64,000 nucleotides of DNA. It comes from Rossellomorea vietnamensis (GTDB lineage Bacteria; Bacillota; Bacilli; Bacillales; Bacillaceae_B). This document shows positions 53,693 to 61,967 of the stretch, one piece after another. The stretch spans positions 1,302,001-1,366,000 of the forward strand of contig NZ_CP104558.1 of assembly GCF_025398035.1 (NCBI RefSeq), given 5' to 3'. Position 1 is the stretch's first letter; each line of letters begins with the position of its first letter. Below the pieces are notes generated by a model. It was not told the origin of the DNA. It worked only from the letters and a program-made list of their open reading frames with translations, and searched no databases. The position numbers and the translations under genes are program-made.

Positions 53693-55663
53693 CTATAAAT
53701 GCTCCCCGAACCAGTCGACGATTTCCTGCAAACGGGCTTCCCGCATGGATGGCTTTCCTGTCCGGGAGAGATTGTGGTTGGATTCCGGGAAGCGGACGAA
53801 CTTCGCCTCTTTATTCTCCCGTTTTAATGCGATGAATAACTGTTCTGCCTGCTCGATCGGACAGCGGTAATCCTTTTCGCTGTGAAGGATCAATAGAGGA
53901 GTGTCCATTTCCTTCACATAGGCGAGAGGAGAGTGCTTCCACAGAGTTTCAACGTCCCCAAGGTCGCTTTGGATCTGCCACTCGGAGAAATAGTATCCGA
54001 TATCACTTACTCCATAAAAGCTGATCCAGTTACTGATCGATCGCTGGGTCACAGCTGCTTTGAACCTGTCGCTGTGACCGATGATCCAGTTGGTCATGAA
54101 GCCACCATAGCTTCCACCGGTCACGCCAAGGCGGGATTCATCGATGAACGGAAATTCCTTCAGTGCGTAATCCACTGCCTTCATGATATCTTCGTAATCC
54201 CCGCCGCCATAATCACCCCTTACGGCATCGACGAACTCCTGACCGTAGCCGTGACTTCCACGGGGATTGACGTATAAGACAGCATAGCCTGAGTTTGTGA
54301 GGACCTGGAACTCATGAAAGAATGTGTTTCCGTACATCGTATGAGGACCGCCATGAATTTCGACAATAAGGGGATACTTCTTTCCTTCCTCAAACCCCGC
54401 AGGTTTCATGATCCAGCCTTGGACCGGCCAATCTTTTGCCCCGTTGTACATGAACGATTCCGGAGAGGACAGTTCCCTCGCGGCAAGCAGATCCCCGTTT
54501 AAACGGGTGATGGGGGTGAGTTCTCCGGTTGGGACATGCAGTGTATACAATTCCCCTGGTTCTGTCGGTCTGCTCATGGCCAATAGGATGGTTTGGCGGT
54601 CCGAATCCAGGTCGAAGCCGTAGACATGCTGCTCTTCCTGTAAGAGTGCAGGATAAATGGCCCCCTCGATGTGAGCATAATAGAGGACCGTATTCCCCGA
54701 GTCCGATGCCAGAAAGTAAAAACTTTCATTGTCCTTAGACCACTGTATCCCCGTACGTGACGAGCCCTGGATGCTGTCGCTGTTAAGGTAATCCCCTACC
54801 GGCACATCCATTCCTTCAGTGAGGCAAACGGAGTATCCTGTCTCAAGTTCGTGAATATATATCTTATTATGTGTGGCGTTTTCAAATTCACGATTATGAC
54901 CAATATAGGCGAGGCGCGTGCTATCCGGGGACCAGCTTGCTTCCCCGTAGTATCCCTGCTCTCCGTTCACTTGTTTCATCTCTTTAGTGCCAAGGTGAAA
55001 AAGATATAAATCGGACTGAAATGAAAAGTCCCTGTCTTCTTTCCTGTCTGTCGATACGGCAAGGTACTTTCCATCCGGGGACCATGAATGAAGCGTGTAG
55101 TCATGTTCATCATCCGTGAGCCTTTTCATTTCCTTCGTATCTACATTCACATATGCCATCTGTGAATATGAATCATCATGGAAGCCGCGATCATCACTTT
55201 TATATTTCATGCTTGTTGTAGCAAAAGGTTTTAATTTTCCCTCTTTTTCTTCTTTGTGATCGAACGTTCCGCATTTTTCTAAGCGAATGGATAAGGCAAT
55301 CTTTTCACCGCATGGGGACCACACAGGATTCGAGACCGAAGTCCGACAGTCCGTGACCTGCTCTGCTTCCCCTCCATCCCGTCGGATGAGATAGAGCTGA
55401 TTCACACCGGACCGGTTGGAGATGAAAGCAATCCTTTTTCCATCAGGTGACCATCTTGGTGACGAAATTCGCTGTTCCCCAAACGTCCATTGACGAATGG
55501 ATTTTTCTTTTAGGTCGATACTATGTAAGGTTGAGAAATATTCATCTTTTTCTTCACACATCACCGTTTGAACAAATACAGCTTCATCTCCACCCGGTGA
55601 GAGCCTTGGATCCGATACAGCCTTTATTTCATAAAGGTCTTTTATGGTCATGCTTTTATTCAT
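53693..55663 (-). CDS. S9 family prolyl oligopeptidase
   Basis: 656 aa cytoplasmic peptidase. Residues about 15-370 form a TolB/WD40-like beta-propeller with repeated WSPDGKRIAF- and WSPDSTRLAY-type strands. The C-terminal alpha/beta-hydrolase has the nucleophile Ser in GVTGGSYGGFMTNW, Asp in HSEKDYRCP and His in ESNHNLSR. The start at 55663 has AAGGAAGGTG 7 bp upstream. Acylaminoacyl-peptidase type; substrate unknown. Confidence 0.92.
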   Translation of the reverse strand: MNKSMTIKDLYEIKAVSDPRLSPGGDEAVFVQTVMCEEKDEYFSTLHSIDLKEKSIRQWTFGEQRISSPRWSPDGKRIAFISNRSGVNQLYLIRRDGGEAEQVTDCRTSVSNPVWSPCGEKIALSIRLEKCGTFDHKEEKEGKLKPFATTSMKYKSDDRGFHDDSYSQMAYVNVDTKEMKRLTDDEHDYTLHSWSPDGKYLAVSTDRKEDRDFSFQSDLYLFHLGTKEMKQVNGEQGYYGEASWSPDSTRLAYIGHNREFENATHNKIYIHELETGYSVCLTEGMDVPVGDYLNSDSIQGSSRTGIQWSKDNESFYFLASDSGNTVLYYAHIEGAIYPALLQEEQHVYGFDLDSDRQTILLAMSRPTEPGELYTLHVPTGELTPITRLNGDLLAARELSSPESFMYNGAKDWPVQGWIMKPAGFEEGKKYPLIVEIHGGPHTMYGNTFFHEFQVLTNSGYAVLYVNPRGSHGYGQEFVDAVRGDYGGGDYEDIMKAVDYALKEFPFIDESRLGVTGGSYGGFMTNWIIGHSDRFKAAVTQRSISNWISFYGVSDIGYYFSEWQIQSDLGDVETLWKHSPLAYVKEMDTPLLILHSEKDYRCPIEQAEQLFIALKRENKEAKFVRFPESNHNLSRTGKPSMREARLQEIVDWFGEHL

Positions 55664-55791
55664 CTTACGGCACCTTCCTTTCATTCTGTCCCCTTTATCC
55701 TTTCGACATTGAAAATACGAATCCCTTCACGGATAAAAACCTGCGATCCCCTTCATAATAGAAACAAATTCAAATTCTACAATTTTCCCTA

Positions 55792-55819
55792 TTGAAAGTA
55801 AATTGAAATCAACGTAAAA
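55792..55819 (+). promoter_or_regulatory. promoter of the yhjD-like gene
   Basis: TTGAAA (55792-55797), 16-bp spacer, TAAAAT (55814-55819). Predicted start near 55826, immediately before a LexA box. Confidence 0.5.
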
Positions 55820-55827
55820 TATGAAAT

Positions 55828-55841
55828 ACGAACATATGTTC
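55828..55841. promoter_or_regulatory. LexA (DinR) box
   Basis: CGAACATATGTTCT matches the Bacillus LexA consensus CGAACRNRYGTTYC at 13 of 14 positions and contains a perfect 12-bp palindrome GAACATATGTTC. Placed over the start point of the yhjD-like gene. Confidence 0.75.
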
Positions 55842-55870
55842 TATACCAAAGTGAAAAGGAGTCTTTTCAT

Positions 55871-56260
55871 ATGACAAGGATACCGGAGACCGATCGGAAT
55901 ATTTTGGAGCAGGCCATCTATCTGCCCATGGTGCTGACGATATTGAATCGCGACCTGCAAGTCGTCGACAGCAGCCCGTTTAAATTAAAGAGACCGTATT
56001 TAGAGATGATCGAGGAGACGATGAAGGTCATTCAGGGAGAACTGGCCCACGTTAAAAAGTATATGAGGACGAATAAGATGAAGGTGGAGCGGATTCAATC
56101 GGATGATGCTTTCACGATGTACATGTTTTTGTATAAGGGATATGAAGAGCATCATAATTACTTCAATCCACGCCTCCGGAACCGGGTGGAGGATTTAATG
56201 AGACATTATCTGTTCCGCCGTTTCACGGAAACAAAGGCAGATACAACAAAAGAAGCGTGA
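55871..56260 (+). CDS. YhjD-like protein, probable SOS-regulated
   Basis: 129 aa, helical, basic and soluble; no known domain recognised. Contains YLPMVLTILNRDLQVVDSSPFK and LYKGYEEHHNYFNPRLRNRV. Similar in size and position (near yhjE, sipV and comK) to B. subtilis YhjD, which I recall as a LexA-regulon member. AAAAGGAG lies upstream of the ATG. Function unknown. Confidence 0.65.
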   Translation: MTRIPETDRNILEQAIYLPMVLTILNRDLQVVDSSPFKLKRPYLEMIEETMKVIQGELAHVKKYMRTNKMKVERIQSDDAFTMYMFLYKGYEEHHNYFNPRLRNRVEDLMRHYLFRRFTETKADTTKEA

Positions 56261-56267
56261 CAGTGGC

Positions 56268-56837
56268 TCACGCATCGGTTTTGTGTATATGTCGATTCAA
56301 ATAGAACGTTTTTACATTATTCATTTCACTCTGGACCTTCGTATTATATTTACTTTCCATTTTGGCGATCCGCTGTGTATAGGCAATGCGCAGATCTGAG
56401 GTGCGGAGCATTTGGTTTTCAAAAGAACTGTAAGAAATGGGCACCGTGCAGGATTCATTGTTTTGTAAGAAGATTCGTGTTGATCCATTTGTCAACCGTT
56501 CGTATCCCCGGACATGGGAGTGGGAAATCCATGCACATTCCTGCTTTACTGGAGATGATGTCGGGAATAGATAAATGGACATATCAGGGTTGACCATGAT
56601 GGGGGCTTTGTAGATGATACCCGTAAGTTTCTTCGTACCTTCTTTCCTGCCTTCATAAGAACAGCCAAAGAATTCACAACTTTTCTTGAGGATATCAAAG
56701 GGTTTGAACGGAGAAATCAATACGTCATCCACCTCTATTATTTTCGTAAATGTCCTGGCGCCATATTCCATAGGCTGAAGGATCATCGTATGGGGATTCA
56801 CTTCATATTCTTCTATAATTCGAGATTTTTCTCTCAT
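56268..56837 (-). CDS. comK: competence transcription factor ComK
   Basis: 189 aa master activator of DNA-uptake genes. SCEFFGCSYEGRKEGTKKLTG, PPIMV-like APIMVNPDMSIYLFPT, ECAWISHSHV and VPISYSSFENQMLRTSDLR align well with B. subtilis ComK. The ATG at 56837 has GGAGG 7 bp upstream; an earlier frame start is rejected. The C-terminal tail, which ends in KTFYLNRHIHKTDA, is shorter or different from B. subtilis and is the region MecA recognises there. Confidence 0.93.
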   Translation of the reverse strand: MREKSRIIEEYEVNPHTMILQPMEYGARTFTKIIEVDDVLISPFKPFDILKKSCEFFGCSYEGRKEGTKKLTGIIYKAPIMVNPDMSIYLFPTSSPVKQECAWISHSHVRGYERLTNGSTRIFLQNNESCTVPISYSSFENQMLRTSDLRIAYTQRIAKMESKYNTKVQSEMNNVKTFYLNRHIHKTDA

Positions 56838-56911
56838 TTCATCGCCTCCATTTACATTTTTCACCAAAATAATACCACAAATTTCGAGGGTTGTCTCTCA
56901 TATTTTTAAAA

Positions 56912-56963
56912 ATTCTGATATTTATTCCCTTCCACTGTTCTATGAATAAAAAATTATCAGAAT
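56912..56963. promoter_or_regulatory. AT-rich dyad in the comK upstream region
   Basis: ATTCTGATA plus TTTATTC (56912-56927) mirror GAATAAA plus TATCAGAAT (56944-56963), with a 4-base insertion in the right arm. It lies 75-126 bp upstream of comK and 70 bp from the divergent gene. It does not contain an exact AAAA-N5-TTTT ComK box, so the binding protein is uncertain. Confidence 0.4.
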
Positions 56964-57033
56964 ATTTAATTTTTTGGTTGAATTTTTACTACTTACCCCA
57001 TATACTAATAAAAAGAATTCAGGGGTGACGTAT

Positions 57034-57270
57034 ATGGAAAGCAAAAAGTCCTATACAGAAATGATGAAAGCCGCTGCCATGACCCGGAAGAAAGCCGCTG
57101 AAAGAAGCGTAATGGAAATTTATATCGATATGGTCCTGCATGAAAGCATCTTAATGACACAGAAATCCAAGCTCTTAATTGACATTGATGCCGCCCTGGA
57201 TACTAAGGATAAAGCACTGTTCATGAAATTATCAAAGGAATTAAATGAATTGAACGTAAGTTACGGATAA
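57034..57270 (+). CDS. IDEAL domain protein (YhzC-like)
   Basis: 78 aa from the ATG at 57034 (AGGGGTG upstream). The C-terminal LLIDIDAALDTKDKALFMKL is the IDEAL motif. Helical and charged. A gene of this type (yhzC) neighbours comK in B. subtilis. Function unknown. Confidence 0.8.
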   Translation: MESKKSYTEMMKAAAMTRKKAAERSVMEIYIDMVLHESILMTQKSKLLIDIDAALDTKDKALFMKLSKELNELNVSYG

Positions 57271-57275
57271 TCATA

Positions 57276-57318
57276 AATGGCTGACTCCACCTTCCGAGTC
57301 AGCCATTCCCTTTTTATC
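57276..57318 (+). terminator. terminator of the IDEAL-domain gene
   Basis: AATGGCTGACTC (57276-57287) pairs perfectly with GAGTCAGCCATT (57296-57307), followed by CCCTTTTTAT. Confidence 0.8.
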
Positions 57319-57390
57319 GGACGGGCCTTTGGTCCCTCACGTGCATGACTTCCTCCCCATTGGCTAATCCTAATGGAGAATCTATACACG

Positions 57391-58071
57391 ATGGAGCGAA
57401 TCATCATGATCCTATTGATAAAAGTTCTGGTCCTCTACCTGATCACCATAGCGGCTATGAGGCTGATGGGTAAGTCTACAATCGTCCAGATGACCCCTTA
57501 TGACCTGGTGGCCATCATCATCGTCGGGACCATTGCCTCTGAGCCATTGATTTCAACCAAATTCTGGCCGACCATCACAGCCCTCGTCTTTCTTGTCGGG
57601 CTCCATGTGCTGTTTTCATTCCTGACGTTAAGTCAATGGGGAAACCGGTTCTTCCTGGGAGAGCCGACCTTGTTAATTAAAAACGGGGAGATATTGGAGG
57701 ATAATCTGGAGAAATCAAAAATCTCACTTATTCAATTATCATCCATCCTAAGATCTCAAGGGTACCCGAAGATTTCAGATGTGGACTACGCCATGCTTGA
57801 GCCCATCGGTGAAGTGAGTATTATACCCAAGGTGGAAAATACGCCGGTTACAGTGGAACATCTCAAGTTGAAGATCGACGATGAAGGCCTGCCGATTTCA
57901 GTCATAGTGGACGGAAAAATCCAAACCAGGAATTTGAAGCTCCTGGGAAAATCGAAGGAATGGCTGGAAACGCAGCTAACCAACTCCAACCTGCACCACA
58001 AAGATGTGATCTTCGCCTATATGACGGAAAAAGCGAAAAACCTGGTTATCAGCAAAAGAGAAAAGGCCTAG
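57391..58071 (+). CDS. DUF421 family membrane protein (YetF/YdfS-like)
   Basis: About 226 aa. Three N-terminal helices with RLMGKSTIVQMTPYDLVAIIIVGTIASEP, then a cytoplasmic alpha/beta domain (GEPTLLIKNGEILEDNLEKSKI, DYAMLEPIGEVSII). The start is uncertain among ATGs at 57373, 57391 and 57406; only the last two have a GGAG upstream. Family members include spore-membrane proteins; function here unknown. Confidence 0.82.
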   Translation: MERIIMILLIKVLVLYLITIAAMRLMGKSTIVQMTPYDLVAIIIVGTIASEPLISTKFWPTITALVFLVGLHVLFSFLTLSQWGNRFFLGEPTLLIKNGEILEDNLEKSKISLIQLSSILRSQGYPKISDVDYAMLEPIGEVSIIPKVENTPVTVEHLKLKIDDEGLPISVIVDGKIQTRNLKLLGKSKEWLETQLTNSNLHHKDVIFAYMTEKAKNLVISKREKA

Positions 58072-58093
58072 TGGGTGACCAGGCCTTTTTCTT
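58061..58093 (+). terminator. terminator of DUF421 gene
   Basis: AAAAGGCCT pairs with AGGCCTTTT around GTGGGTGACC; the stem includes the stop codon and TTTTTC follows. Confidence 0.75.
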
Positions 58094-58108
58094 TATGCCT
58101 TCAAGATT

Positions 58109-58432
58109 TCAATGGAAAATGTCCCCATAAACTTTTATCGTTAAATAGAATACGACTACAGTGTAAATTAAGGCTGTCCAAAATGATATCGAGTGATAGA
58201 ATCTCTTCTTCTTTTTCCCTTTTAACATGTGTTGGATCCTTTGATACCGATAACCACCACCGTAAGCATAAATGATGATCAAAGTGATCAATATTCCAAT
58301 GATTAATGACCATTCCATCATTGGGCGGCCAGTTTCGAGATAACTCCAAAATGGCAATCCCACTAACACCAACATAGTAAAAGCAATCTTACTAAAGTAC
58401 AACAACAGTTTTTGGTTTATGATTCCTTCCAT
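58109..58432 (-). CDS. small membrane protein, unknown
   Basis: 107 aa with three hydrophobic segments (about 12-30, 40-57, 84-101) and a basic loop GKKKKRFYHS between the last two. AGAGGTGG lies 6 bp upstream of the ATG. I do not recognise the family. Single gene; a 14-bp palindrome lies just upstream. Confidence 0.6.
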   Translation of the reverse strand: MEGIINQKLLLYFSKIAFTMLVLVGLPFWSYLETGRPMMEWSLIIGILITLIIIYAYGGGYRYQRIQHMLKGKKKKRFYHSISFWTALIYTVVVFYLTIKVYGDIFH

Positions 58433-58458
58433 CCCCTACCACCTCTCCATCCAACTTT

Positions 58459-58472
58459 AAGTAACATTACTT
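58459..58472. promoter_or_regulatory. palindrome upstream of the small membrane protein gene
   Basis: AAGTAACATTACTT has 6-bp arms and a 2-bp centre, and adjoins an extended -10-like TGGTAAAAT on the minus strand. A further inverted pair ATGTAAC (58511-58517) and GTTACAT (58541-58547) lies upstream. Possible operator; protein unknown. Confidence 0.35.
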
Positions 58473-58571
58473 ATTTTACCATAAAAGTTATAATTTAGAT
58501 AAAATAATTTATGTAACTTTCTATTTTCAAGTTATAGCTGGTTACATATTTTACGACGTTCATTCAAAAAT

Positions 58572-58608
58572 AAAAAACCAAGTCAATTTAACTTTGACTC
58601 GGTTTTTT
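58572..58608 (-). terminator. terminator of M48 protease gene
   Basis: AAAAAACCAAGTCAA pairs with TTGACTCGGTTTTTT (one mismatch); T-run follows on either strand. Confidence 0.75.
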
Positions 58609-58612
58609 CTCT

Positions 58613-59887
58613 TTACTCTTTTTTCTTCTCCGCTTCATATTCCTCAAGCATCGACAGGCGTTCAAGCATTGTAGGATGTCCGTAACGGAAGATCTTCACC
58701 AACAGAGGAGGATTCACTTGGGATAACCCCACCTTCGATAACTTCTGGAAGGACGAGATGGCCGACTCCTTATCACCGGTCATTTCAATGGCGTAGCGGT
58801 CCGCCCTCGTTTCCTGGTACCTTGATATCCAGTTGCTGAGTGGGCTGATCGTAAACAACAGCATGGATGTAATCATTAAGAACAGTGGAAGTGAGCTCAA
58901 GTTCGAGACTTTCGATACTTTCAGATCATCACTGTGGTTCGCCACAATCCCCCTCATCAGCTTAGCGGTCAGGAATAGTCCGAAGAAGGACAGAACGAGA
59001 TAGATCCCGATTCCGATATAGATATGCTTTTCCACGTAATGAGCCATTTCGTGGGCCATGACGAAGAGGATTTCCTTGTCTGTCAGCTTTTCGAGGGTCG
59101 TATCCCATAAGACGATCCTTGAATTGGACCCTACCCCGGTGACATATGCGTTAAGGGAATTGGTCTTCTCTGACATATCGACTTCAAACACGTGATCTGC
59201 AGGGATATCCGCCCTGTCGGCAAGTGAGAGGATCTGCTCTTCCAACGCCTTATCCTTCAATGGATAGAAATCATTGTAGAGGGGATCTATCAGTACAGGC
59301 TGAACAAACATCATGAAAATCGTGAATGGCACAGACAAAGCCCAGGCCGCAAGCCACCAGCGCTGTTTAAAGCGTTTCATCAAGGCATACAGGACCGAGA
59401 CGATGATGAACATGAGCAGATAATTCACCCAGAAATCCGTGATTTCGTCCTTCATCCACATGGAAAACGTCTGAGTGGAGATGTGGTAGCTTTTTGAAAT
59501 CTTATATGAAATGTACTGCAAAGGGAAAATAGCCACAAAAGAAGAAATCGATAACCAGAATAAGAAAATGGCCGTTTGAAGGAACCCATTCTTCACCGTC
59601 CCCCTCGCCCATTTTTCAAACACACGGGATACTCCGAAAATCAGGATCAGGAAATAGAATAACCATTCATACGGAGTGGATAAGAAAAACAAAAGATTCT
59701 TGATTTTGGAAAAGTCCTCACTCAACAGAATTTCTTTATTATTCATAAAAGTGGCCGGGTCCGCACTGCTTCCCTTATACGTTTCAGGTAAAGTGGAATC
59801 CGCCAGGAAAAATAAGTACACATATAAAAATAAGCCTAATAGCAAGTAAGCCAGTATTGATCTTAGCGCCCATTTTCTAGCCAACAT
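58613..59887 (-). CDS. M48 family metalloprotease (YhfN-like)
   Basis: 424 aa from the ATG at 59887 (GGGAGG 4 bp upstream; a longer frame is rejected). About six helices and the Ste24-type zinc site HEMAH in LFVMAHEMAHYVEKH, with the third ligand in QETRADRYAIEMTGD. Also FEVDMSEKTNSLNAYVTG, typical of CAAX-protease-1 members. Probably degrades membrane or signal-peptide fragments; B. subtilis YhfN is the nearest relative I know. Confidence 0.9.
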   Translation of the reverse strand: MLARKWALRSILAYLLLGLFLYVYLFFLADSTLPETYKGSSADPATFMNNKEILLSEDFSKIKNLLFFLSTPYEWLFYFLILIFGVSRVFEKWARGTVKNGFLQTAIFLFWLSISSFVAIFPLQYISYKISKSYHISTQTFSMWMKDEITDFWVNYLLMFIIVSVLYALMKRFKQRWWLAAWALSVPFTIFMMFVQPVLIDPLYNDFYPLKDKALEEQILSLADRADIPADHVFEVDMSEKTNSLNAYVTGVGSNSRIVLWDTTLEKLTDKEILFVMAHEMAHYVEKHIYIGIGIYLVLSFFGLFLTAKLMRGIVANHSDDLKVSKVSNLSSLPLFLMITSMLLFTISPLSNWISRYQETRADRYAIEMTGDKESAISSFQKLSKVGLSQVNPPLLVKIFRYGHPTMLERLSMLEEYEAEKKKE

Positions 59888-59998
59888 ACTTCCTCCCTTC
59901 GTCTTCACTACTATATGTAATACCCTGTCCAAAGTTTTAGAACCTAAACACGGACGGGGGGAGAAATGGTTCGGTTCATGCAGGGGGAAAACGTTAAT

Positions 59999-60118
59999 CT
60001 GCCATTCTGGTGATTTACGTGCGGCATTTTGATTTCACCTGCCATATCATCATTATATCTGCCAGGATAAATTTTCATCTGTCATTTTTCAAATTTATAT
60101 AGCATTCTCCAAAAGACG
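59999..60118. repeat. degenerate tandem 20-bp units
   Basis: Six units at exact 20-bp steps (59999, 60019, 60039, 60059, 60079, 60099), most containing CTGCCAT or a one- or two-base variant near the start and an AT-rich remainder. On the other strand the core reads ATGGCAG. No coding potential seen. It fills most of the gap between the M48 gene and azlD. Confidence 0.6.
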
Positions 60119-60133
60119 ACGTCCATGTTCCAT

Positions 60134-60159
60134 AAAAAAAAGCCACGATTGGAATCGTG
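60134..60159 (-). terminator. terminator of azlCD
   Basis: CACGATT (60144-60150) pairs with AATCGTG (60153-60159) and the minus strand continues with eight T residues. The two-base apparent loop implies the inner pair opens. Confidence 0.75.
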
Positions 60160-60171
60160 ACCAACAGCCTT

Positions 60172-60483
60172 CTACATGAAGAAGACCGAATACAAAGACA
60201 AAACGGAGATCGCCCCGATCACCACAAGGATCACGTTGGCACCCAAAAACGCAATGGCAAAGGCAGCAACCGTCCCCACTGCCCCAAACAGGAGGTTCCC
60301 TTCCTGTATGAGAAGAATACTCGGGAAAATCAACGCTCCCAAGACAGCAAAAGGGACATTCTTCAGCACTCCTTGAAAAAAAGGTGGAAGTTCCTTTCCC
60401 TTAAATACGAGGAAAGGGAGCATTCTGGGTATGTAGGTCACTACAGCCATTCCAATGATCATCCACACAATGGAAGGATTCAT
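60172..60483 (-). CDS. azlD: AzlD family branched-chain amino acid export subunit
   Basis: 103 aa, four hydrophobic helices. VVTYIPRMLPFLVF is the AzlD signature. Overlaps azlC by 4 bp. With AzlC it forms a branched-chain amino acid exporter. Confidence 0.88.
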   Translation of the reverse strand: MNPSIVWMIIGMAVVTYIPRMLPFLVFKGKELPPFFQGVLKNVPFAVLGALIFPSILLIQEGNLLFGAVGTVAAFAIAFLGANVILVVIGAISVLSLYSVFFM

Positions 60484-61199
60484 ATGGTTTTCCCCCTTCC
60501 TTTCAGCATGACGACTGCCTCTACGATCACGGCAGAAACAAGTGTGGCGGCGACAATCGACCAGCCGTTTGAAAGATTTGTGGTGAACAGGAGGGTACTA
60601 TTCAGAGCCCCTGCGACCACGGCTAAAAATGTAACCTTGACGCTCTTTTTCATAGAAGGAACGAGAAGTCCGACAAACATGGCATACAAAGCAATGGTCA
60701 TACTGGCCTGAAGAAATTCGGGGAGAATCTCTCCGATAAAATATCCCACTCCGGAATTAACGACCCAACTGCCGTATGAAATGAGCATAACGCCAACGGC
60801 AAACCCCGTCCGTACTTTCCCCTCTTTGACACTGATGACCGTAAAGGTCTCATCCGTGATGCCAAACGCATAAAAAAGCTTTTTAAACAAACGGTCTTCT
60901 TCAAGCTTCTCACTTAACGAAGCAGACATCAGAAAGTGACGGATGTTTACAATGAACGTTGTGAGAATGATTTCAATCATTCCCGTACCCACCGCAATCA
61001 GACTCAAGGATATATATTGAGCAGCCCCTGCGAACACGAGCATGCTCATCAGGATCGTCTCCGTCACTGTAAGCCCGGTTGTGCGTGCCAACAGGCCAAA
61101 CGTCAGGGCCACAGGCATATATCCAATGGCAATGCTGATGCCACCCTGCAGGCCATAGCGAAAGTCACTTACTTTTTTCGTAGAAAGAAGTGCTTCCAT
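60480..61199 (-). CDS. azlC: AzlC family branched-chain amino acid exporter
   Basis: 239 aa from the ATG at 61199 (AAAGGATG upstream). MPVALTFGLLARTTGLT, FAGAAQYISLSLIAVG and IVNIRHFLMSASLS are AzlC hallmarks. About six helices. Operon with azlD, divergent from an XRE-cupin regulator. Confidence 0.9.
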   Translation of the reverse strand: MEALLSTKKVSDFRYGLQGGISIAIGYMPVALTFGLLARTTGLTVTETILMSMLVFAGAAQYISLSLIAVGTGMIEIILTTFIVNIRHFLMSASLSEKLEEDRLFKKLFYAFGITDETFTVISVKEGKVRTGFAVGVMLISYGSWVVNSGVGYFIGEILPEFLQASMTIALYAMFVGLLVPSMKKSVKVTFLAVVAGALNSTLLFTTNLSNGWSIVAATLVSAVIVEAVVMLKGRGKTI

Positions 61200-61301
61200 C
61201 CATTCACATCCTTTATAATAAGTGTTATCCACTATTTAAATTTTTTGATAATTTATTATATTATACATATAGACGTTATAATACACAAGAGGAGTTTTAG
61301 C

Positions 61302-61859
61302 ATGGAAAATTTCCCGATACAAATTGGTGAGAATATCAGAAAGATCCGGAGAGAACGGGGATTCAGCCTTGAACAAATGGCTGAACGGACAGGGGTCAGC
61401 AAGGCAATGATCGGTCAAATTGAACGGGGTGATTCGAACCCTACCGTCGCCATTCTGTGGAAGATTGCCAATGGCTTGAAGGTATCCTTTTCTTCCCTCA
61501 TTGAGAAGCCGAGCAGCCAGGTGTCCATCATTCATTATGAAGACGTCCAGCCTGTGCTTGAAGATGACGGCAACTACATTGTGTATCCCATCTTCCCTTT
61601 TGACCCCTTAAAGAAATGGGAAAGCTATCGGGTGGAAATGAAACCGGGTTGCACTTATCGGAATGAAGGACATACGAAGGGTGTGGAAGAATACATCACA
61701 GTCCTTTCAGGAGAGATCACCCTGAAGATTGCAGAGGAAAAGTATGAATTGACGGCAGGAAGTTCGATTCGATTTGCCGCAGACTCCGGTCATGAATACG
61801 CCAATGAGTCGAATCAGGAAGCTGTCTGCCAAATGGTCATCTATTACGGGGAAGAGTAA
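61302..61859 (+). CDS. XRE-family regulator with cupin sensor domain
   Basis: 185 aa from the ATG at 61302, with GAGGAG 9 bp upstream. Helix-turn-helix at 8-62 (IRKIRRERGFSLEQMAERTG, then SKAMIGQIERG) and a C-terminal cupin (about 100-180, HTKGVEEYITVLSGEITLKI). TATAAT at 61277-61282 is a likely -10. Divergent from azlCD, so it probably controls the exporter, perhaps in response to an amino acid. Confidence 0.9.
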   Translation: MENFPIQIGENIRKIRRERGFSLEQMAERTGVSKAMIGQIERGDSNPTVAILWKIANGLKVSFSSLIEKPSSQVSIIHYEDVQPVLEDDGNYIVYPIFPFDPLKKWESYRVEMKPGCTYRNEGHTKGVEEYITVLSGEITLKIAEEKYELTAGSSIRFAADSGHEYANESNQEAVCQMVIYYGEE

Positions 61860-61860
61860 A

Positions 61861-61901
61861 GCAGTCATGAAATGGAACCTCCATTTCATGACTGCTTTTT
61901 T
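61861..61901 (+). terminator. terminator of XRE-cupin gene
   Basis: GCAGTCATGAAATGGA (61861-61876) pairs with 61880-61895 and TTTTTT follows. Confidence 0.85.
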
Positions 61902-61967
61902 CTGACGTCGTGTCAAACTTTGAAACCCGCCAATATACTATTACATCTTTAAGATGAGAGGAGAATA

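Noticed and set aside
56881..57000. Classical ComK box (AAAA-N5-TTTT pair)
   Set aside because: The region is AT-rich and gives partial matches, but none with both A4 and T4 at the required spacing.
60936..61301. N-terminal extension of the XRE-cupin frame
   Set aside because: It runs antisense through azlC. The ATG at 61302 has GAGGAG and starts a complete helix-turn-helix.
61902..61967. Sporulation promoter (sigma-K, -E or -G) before cotH
   Set aside because: I saw only AATATACTA as a partial -10 and no matching -35 at correct spacing, so no call is made although cotH is expected to be sporulation-specific.
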